From Acerihabitans arboris (GTDB lineage: Bacteria; Pseudomonadota; Gammaproteobacteria; Enterobacterales; Enterobacteriaceae): a stretch of DNA of 64,000 nt. Shown one piece after another: positions 60,108-64,000 of the stretch (position 1 is its first letter; every line of letters starts with the position of its first letter). Where the stretch lies: the NCBI RefSeq assembly GCF_010131535.1, contig NZ_WUBS01000002.1:310001-374000 (forward strand), read 5' to 3'. The notes beneath the pieces were generated by a model. The model was not told the DNA's origin. It saw nothing but the letters and a program-made list of their open reading frames with translations, and did no database searches. Made by a program: the position numbers and the translations under genes.

Positions 60108-60121
60108 TTGATATAAATCAA
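60108..60121. promoter_or_regulatory. FNR box upstream of ndh
   Basis: TTGATATAAATCAA is a perfect match to the FNR consensus TTGAT-N4-ATCAA, directly beside the PdhR box. FNR represses ndh anaerobically in E. coli. A weaker half-matching copy lies about 20 nt further upstream (near 60131-60148). Nothing else was seen in 59976-60295. Confidence 0.75.
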
Positions 60122-60295
60122 TTTTGCAGCATCAGTAATATTATCAATCTAAAGCACGCTGGTTTTTAACTATTGGGAACACAAGGAGAAAATGCAGCGA
60201 ATCGACGCGCTGCCGCAGGGAGGATAGTGATAAAACGTTGCCGGGCACCCATGGCGGGCGGGTACCCTGGCGCTGGCACGGATGGCGTCGGGCGC

Positions 60296-60838
60296 TTAGC
60301 CCAGCGCCTTGAACCCCTGGATGCGCAACAGATGCGGGGAGATATTCTTGAATTTATGCTGTTGATCATCGTCCCAGATAATCTCATAAAAAGGTCCCAG
60401 CAGGTCCGCGCTGCGACGGCTGTCCAGCGCCTCGTCATTGCGCGATAGCAATACCAGGCAACGATCGCGATTTTTTTCGCGGAAATTGCCCACGCATTTG
60501 GTGGCGATATCCACGTATTCTTCCGGACGATCGATTTTGCCCGGCATATTTTCTTCGGGAAATAAATTCGGATTGACGATCGCCTGGCGCATATCGCACA
60601 GGAACCCGATGCGCTCCGCCCAGAAGCCCCCCAGCCCGACGCCGCAGATAAGCGGGCGTTCGTCATCGGTCAACTGCTGCATTTTGTTCACTTCTTTCAA
60701 CAGATGCTGCATATCGTGGCGCGGGTGACGGGTGCTGTAGCTTATCAGCCGGACATCGGGATCGATAAACTGGAGCTGCAGCACTTTTTCATGATTACCG
60801 GGACTATTGGAATCAAAACCGTGCAAATAGATGATCAT
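60296..60838 (-). CDS. ycfP: UPF0227 alpha/beta-hydrolase-like protein YcfP
   Basis: This 180-residue protein is the same length as in E. coli, with near-identical blocks [51 protein letters not shown] and [19 protein letters not shown]. It has an esterase-like fold, but the GxGxG elbow lacks the usual serine, so catalysis is doubtful. Function unknown. It lies 38 nt after nagZ in the ycfL-lpoB-thiK-nagZ-ycfP run. Confidence 0.95.
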   Translation of the reverse strand: MIIYLHGFDSNSPGNHEKVLQLQFIDPDVRLISYSTRHPRHDMQHLLKEVNKMQQLTDDERPLICGVGLGGFWAERIGFLCDMRQAIVNPNLFPEENMPGKIDRPEEYVDIATKCVGNFREKNRDRCLVLLSRNDEALDSRRSADLLGPFYEIIWDDDQQHKFKNISPHLLRIQGFKALG

Positions 60839-60876
60839 CACTATCCTCGTCGCTAAATAAGTCAGGACGCTGAACG

Positions 60877-61920
60877 TCAGCGGTCTGGTGATTCTTCCCG
60901 TCGCTGTTTCTCCTCGGTCCACTGTCCGGACAGCAACGTAAGCTGTTGATGGATTTGCCGCCAGCGCGGGGAACCGAGCAGCTCTTTACGGGAACAGACT
61001 CCACGATGGTATAACGTCTCGACGGCGCCGACTTTGATCGGCGACAGATTATCCAGCACCTTGACCGCGCCGGCGCGGTTATTGCACACCAGGATCATAT
61101 CGCAGCCGGCATCCAGCGACGCCTGCGCGCGCTCGGCGTAACCGCCCATCACCGCCGCGCCTTCCATGGATAAATCATCGGAAAAAATGATGCCGCCGAA
61201 ACCCAGCTCGCGGCGCAGGATCTGTTGCAGCCAAAAGGCCGAACCGCTGGCCGGCAGCGGGTCCGCCTCGGTATAGATCACATGGGCGGGCATGATGGCA
61301 TCCAGCGCGCCGCGCTCGATAAGCGTGCCAAACACCTGCATATCATGGGCGCGAATCTCGGCAAGCGGACGTCCGTCGACCGGCGTTTCCTTATGGGAGT
61401 CGGCGGTGACCGCGCCGTGGCCGGGAAAATGCTTACCGGTGGCCTTCATGCCGGCCAGATGCATGCCGCTGATAAAACTTTCGGCCAGCTCGATGGCGGG
61501 TGCCGCCTGGTGGTGGAAGGCGCGTTCGCCGATGGCCAGGCTGCCATGACCGATATCCAGCACCGGCGCAAAGCTGATATCGATATCCATGGCAATCATT
61601 TCCGACGCCATCAGCCAACCGGCGTCCTGGGCCAGCGCAATGGCCTCTGGCATGGGACGCAGGGCCGCGTAAGCCTGCGCGGCGGGCAAGCGGGTAAAGC
61701 CTGCGCCAAAACGCTGCACCCGGCCCCCTTCCTGATCCACCGCCACCACCAGCCGCCGGCGGGAGGCCCGGCGGATTTGCCGTACCAGCGCCGCCAGCTG
61801 ATCGGGATCGTGATAGTTACGGGTAAATATAATGACGCCGCCCACCGTGGGGTGCCGCAGTATTTCTCGCTCTTCATTATCCAGCTCATAGCTGGCGACA
61901 TCTAACATCAATGGACCCAC
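60877..61920 (-). CDS. nagZ: beta-N-acetylhexosaminidase NagZ
   Basis: This cytoplasmic GH3 enzyme of peptidoglycan recycling cleaves GlcNAc from anhydro-muropeptides and so influences AmpC induction. It has 347 residues. The start is GTG at 61918-61920 after GAGGT, giving [14 protein letters not shown], as in E. coli; the longer frame upstream is not conserved. Active-site stretches are [15 protein letters not shown], the KHFPGHG motif, the flexible loop [11 protein letters not shown] with catalytic Asp/His, and the nucleophile [11 protein letters not shown]. It starts 11 nt after thiK. Confidence 0.96.
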   Translation of the reverse strand: MGPLMLDVASYELDNEEREILRHPTVGGVIIFTRNYHDPDQLAALVRQIRRASRRRLVVAVDQEGGRVQRFGAGFTRLPAAQAYAALRPMPEAIALAQDAGWLMASEMIAMDIDISFAPVLDIGHGSLAIGERAFHHQAAPAIELAESFISGMHLAGMKATGKHFPGHGAVTADSHKETPVDGRPLAEIRAHDMQVFGTLIERGALDAIMPAHVIYTEADPLPASGSAFWLQQILRRELGFGGIIFSDDLSMEGAAVMGGYAERAQASLDAGCDMILVCNNRAGAVKVLDNLSPIKVGAVETLYHRGVCSRKELLGSPRWRQIHQQLTLLSGQWTEEKQRREESPDR

Positions 61921-61931
61921 GACGACCTCAT

Positions 61932-62792
61932 TCAGAACGGTAAACCCAAATTGCGACGCAGCGGCGCAGCATACTGTAAAAACTGCCGTTGACGGGTTTG
62001 CCGCCAGCGGACTTCGTACCACATCAACATCAGGTAATCGACCCAGGGCGCCCAGGCGGCAATCCGCCGGCGGAGAACGTCCTGGGCATAACCGGGCGAG
62101 CGGGCCTGGTAGGCGAGCAGAAAGCCGGCCTGCCGGCGTCCGTCCAGTCCGTTGCCGCGAAACAGCGCCGCCAGCTCCAGGGCTATATCGCCGTCGCCGG
62201 CGTATTCCCAGTCAATCAGCCGCAACCCGCCGTCCCGCCCGCGCAGCACGTTGCCGGGATGGATATCCATATGCAGCGGCGCGAGGCTAAGCGTCGAGGG
62301 CATTTTGGCGCGCATGAAACGCTGCTGCAGCCGCAGCCACGCCGGACAGCGGCGTGACGGATCGCTGGCCTGCCAATAGGCGGCATAACGGGCGCGCAGG
62401 GCAATAGGATAACCGTAGCGCGGCCCGCGATGCAATTGCGCCAGTAGTGCCGCGAGTGCCCCGCCGGCCATCTCCGCCTGCCAGCCCGCCTCGGGCAGGG
62501 TTTCACCGGGCAGCCAATCCACCAGCAACCACTGTGCCCGGTTGGTACGCGGCGCCGGCGCCGGGGTGCCGGCGGGCAAGCGCCGCAGCAGGCGAAACTC
62601 CCGGCGCCGATCCACGCCCAGCAGTTGTTTAGACGGCGAGGCTTCACGCGCCAGCCAGTCCACGCCCGCGGCGCGGATGCGCCAACTGGCGCCGGTCAGG
62701 CCATCAACCGGCTCCACCAGACACCCGGCGGCATCCGCCTGCGGTAATACCTGCGTCAACAGCTCGTCAAGGGAAAGCCTACTCTTGCGCAA
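61932..62792 (-). CDS. thiK: thiamine kinase ThiK
   Basis: This 286-residue aminoglycoside-phosphotransferase-fold kinase phosphorylates thiamine in the salvage pathway. Key motifs are the catalytic [10 protein letters not shown] and the Mg-binding [17 protein letters not shown]. Slightly longer than E. coli ThiK (274). It overlaps the end of lpoB by 14 nt and sits in the conserved lpoB-thiK-nagZ order. Overall conservation is lower than for its neighbours. Confidence 0.9.
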   Translation of the reverse strand: MRKSRLSLDELLTQVLPQADAAGCLVEPVDGLTGASWRIRAAGVDWLAREASPSKQLLGVDRRREFRLLRRLPAGTPAPAPRTNRAQWLLVDWLPGETLPEAGWQAEMAGGALAALLAQLHRGPRYGYPIALRARYAAYWQASDPSRRCPAWLRLQQRFMRAKMPSTLSLAPLHMDIHPGNVLRGRDGGLRLIDWEYAGDGDIALELAALFRGNGLDGRRQAGFLLAYQARSPGYAQDVLRRRIAAWAPWVDYLMLMWYEVRWRQTRQRQFLQYAAPLRRNLGLPF

Positions 62793-63360
62793 GCCCTTTA
62801 CCCGACCAGACGATCTCGCCTGACTGAACCAGCATCAACTGCATCTCGATTTCCGGCTGTTTGGCATCGCCATTGGCATCGCTGTAGAGCACATACTGCG
62901 CGTTAACATAACGCGCCAGCCCCACCGCCTTGCTGCGCGACTCCAGGCTATCGTCCACCGACAGTCCCAGCGTCTGCTTGGCAGACGCCATCTGTTCCTG
63001 GCTGATGACGGTGAAGGTGCTATTCGACGCCAGGGCGCTGTACAACGCGGCGGTGGCTTTACCGGTCTGGACGCTGCCGTTGGTATTGTTTTTCATGCTA
63101 TTTATTAACAATACGCTGCCCGGCGCAATCCCCTGGGCGCCAAGCATTTGCTTGACCAGCGGATCGACGCTGGCCTGCCAATCAAGGGTCCTGATTTTTG
63201 GCGGGGTCGGTACCGGCTGCGGCTGCGGCACCGGCTGCGGAGTGGGTACCGGCTGCGCCGGTTCGATGGTAGCGGGCGGCTGCTCCGGTTCCGGCGCCCG
63301 CGTCGGACACCCGGTCAGCACCAGTGCGGCTAACACGACAAAAAGATACTTTTTCATCAT
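62779..63360 (-). CDS. lpoB: penicillin-binding protein activator LpoB
   Basis: This outer-membrane lipoprotein of 193 residues activates PBP1B. Signal peptide with lipobox LTGC; then a Pro/Gln-rich linker (about 20-58) coded by imperfect DNA repeats that extend from the outer membrane; then the folded domain (DWQASVDPLVKQMLGAQGIAPGSVLLINS to the GEIVWSGKG end) matching E. coli. The linker is shorter than in E. coli (213 residues total). Two tandem ATGs leave the start at 63360 or 63357. Confidence 0.94.
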   Translation of the reverse strand: MMKKYLFVVLAALVLTGCPTRAPEPEQPPATIEPAQPVPTPQPVPQPQPVPTPPKIRTLDWQASVDPLVKQMLGAQGIAPGSVLLINSMKNNTNGSVQTGKATAALYSALASNSTFTVISQEQMASAKQTLGLSVDDSLESRSKAVGLARYVNAQYVLYSDANGDAKQPEIEMQLMLVQSGEIVWSGKGLAQE

Positions 63361-63378
63361 CCATTACTCAAACTCAGG

Positions 63379-63756
63379 TTACAAAAAAAGATAGAGGCGA
63401 ACGCGCCTGGCCTCAAGATTACCGCTGATGGATTCAACGGTGACATCGGTTCCCGGCGGGATGACCAACGTACGGGTATCGGGGAAAGGTAAAATATCCA
63501 GCCCCTGTGGATCATACCAATAAAACCGGTAATTAACGGTGACGGCGTGGTCTTGTCCGTTGTTGATGGTGGCATGGGCACGCCGGCGGCCCCGATCGTC
63601 ACCGATGGCGGGCGCCTCGGCGGTGATGCCCGCCGTCAGTACCGACGGGTCCATGACCAGCGTTTGCCGATCGTTAATCATCAGCGTCTTATTATTACTG
63701 GCGGTACATCCCGTGATAAGCAACAGCATGGCTAAATACGGTGGCGCAAAACGCAT
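63379..63756 (-). CDS. ycfL: lipoprotein YcfL
   Basis: This 125-residue lipoprotein has lipobox ITGC near residue 17. The core NGQDHAVTVNYRFYWYDPQGL and RRVRLYLFL-type end agree with E. coli YcfL (DUF1425). The role is unknown; its constant location between hinT and lpoB suggests an envelope function. It lies 18 nt before lpoB on the minus strand. Confidence 0.92.
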   Translation of the reverse strand: MRFAPPYLAMLLLITGCTASNNKTLMINDRQTLVMDPSVLTAGITAEAPAIGDDRGRRRAHATINNGQDHAVTVNYRFYWYDPQGLDILPFPDTRTLVIPPGTDVTVESISGNLEARRVRLYLFL

Positions 63757-63799
63757 GGAATTCCCCTAACGCTCGTATGTCCGATCGCTCTTTTGCCGT

Positions 63800-64000
63800 T
63801 TAATAACTGACCAGCGGCCCGAGCGTCCTGCCGCCAAGAAGATGCATATGCAGATGATAGACTTCCTGTCCGCCGTGGCGGTTGCAGTTGACTATCAGGC
63901 GAAAGCCGTTCTCGGCGATACCTTCCTGCTCGGCAATTTTGGCGGCGGCGGTAAACATGCGGCCCAGCGCCGCTTCATGCTCGGCCGTGACGTCGTTGAC
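63800..64000 (-). CDS. hinT: purine nucleoside phosphoramidase HinT, C-terminal part
   Basis: The last 66 codons of a HIT-family protein are visible, the stop TAA being at 63800-63802; the 5' part lies beyond the window. The HIT motif HLHMHLLGG is present, preceded by [19 protein letters not shown], as in E. coli HinT. It hydrolyses AMP-lysine and related phosphoramidates. It begins the hinT-ycfL-lpoB-thiK-nagZ-ycfP run. Confidence 0.95.
   Translation of the reverse strand, partial: VNDVTAEHEAALGRMFTAAAKIAEQEGIAENGFRLIVNCNRHGGQEVYHLHMHLLGGRTLGPLVSY

Noticed and set aside
63180-63270. Imperfect GGTACCGGCTGCGG-type DNA repeats
   Set aside because: They are coding and explained by the Pro/Gln/Val-rich linker of LpoB.

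Overview
This is a chromosomal window, GC-rich in its coding parts, from an enterobacterium (order Enterobacterales). The clearest evidence is the right half. Reading rightwards, rluE-nudJ-mnmA-hflD-purB-phoP-phoQ-roxA-pepT, then cobB-lolE-lolD-lolC-mfd, then ycfJ-ndh-ycfP-nagZ-thiK-lpoB-ycfL-hinT follow the Escherichia coli order closely, and the proteins match their E. coli namesakes along their length. The content fits a Sodalis-like or Pectobacteriaceae-like member better than E. coli. It combines many ABC importers, a complete glucitol (srl) operon, scattered decay and a PhoQ sensor with a depleted acidic patch. That placement is inference from memory, not a computed result.

Left third (1 to about 22.5 kb): nutrient uptake. 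A polar amino-acid ABC importer (749-3908) faces a tauABC/ssuABC-like importer on the minus strand (3966-6534) that has no dioxygenase or monooxygenase partner. A broken M20-type amidohydrolase (7022-7411) precedes a Dpp/Opp-type peptide importer of five genes (7493-12973), an MFS transporter and an orphan arsB. DoxX follows, and then the minus-strand glucitol operon srlAEBDMRQ with its repressor and an arabinose-5-phosphate isomerase (21550 down to 16521).

Middle (22.5 to 39 kb): accessory region. It holds an orphan LuxR-type response regulator with a 7TM-type sensor kinase, followed by an untracked 50-residue membrane protein gene with a clean terminator. After argG comes an isolated papain-fold toxin-like protein (27739-28842), the best candidate here for a poorly described host-directed effector. 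An FAD monooxygenase, an S33 hydrolase, a GNAT acetyltransferase, a D-2-hydroxyacid dehydrogenase, yohF and a PEP mutase/phosphonopyruvate hydrolase-like enzyme follow. The block ends with a DUF4385 protein, an MscS channel, a DUF1471 protein, an MgtC-family protein with a structured leader, and a conserved hypothetical membrane protein.

Right part (39 to 64 kb): housekeeping backbone for tRNA thiolation and purine synthesis, PhoPQ sensing, L16 hydroxylation, peptide hydrolysis, deacylation, lipoprotein export, transcription-coupled repair, NADH oxidation, and peptidoglycan recycling and synthesis control. Two segments expected from E. coli gene order are missing: potABCD between pepT and cobB, and nagK between cobB and lolE. 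The potABCD position instead holds an orphan SmpA/OmlA-like lipoprotein and an array of degenerate 18-bp repeats. Several operators can be read directly: a three-part PhoP box at phoP, and adjacent PdhR and FNR boxes at ndh. No tRNA, rRNA, CRISPR array or insertion sequence was recognised.
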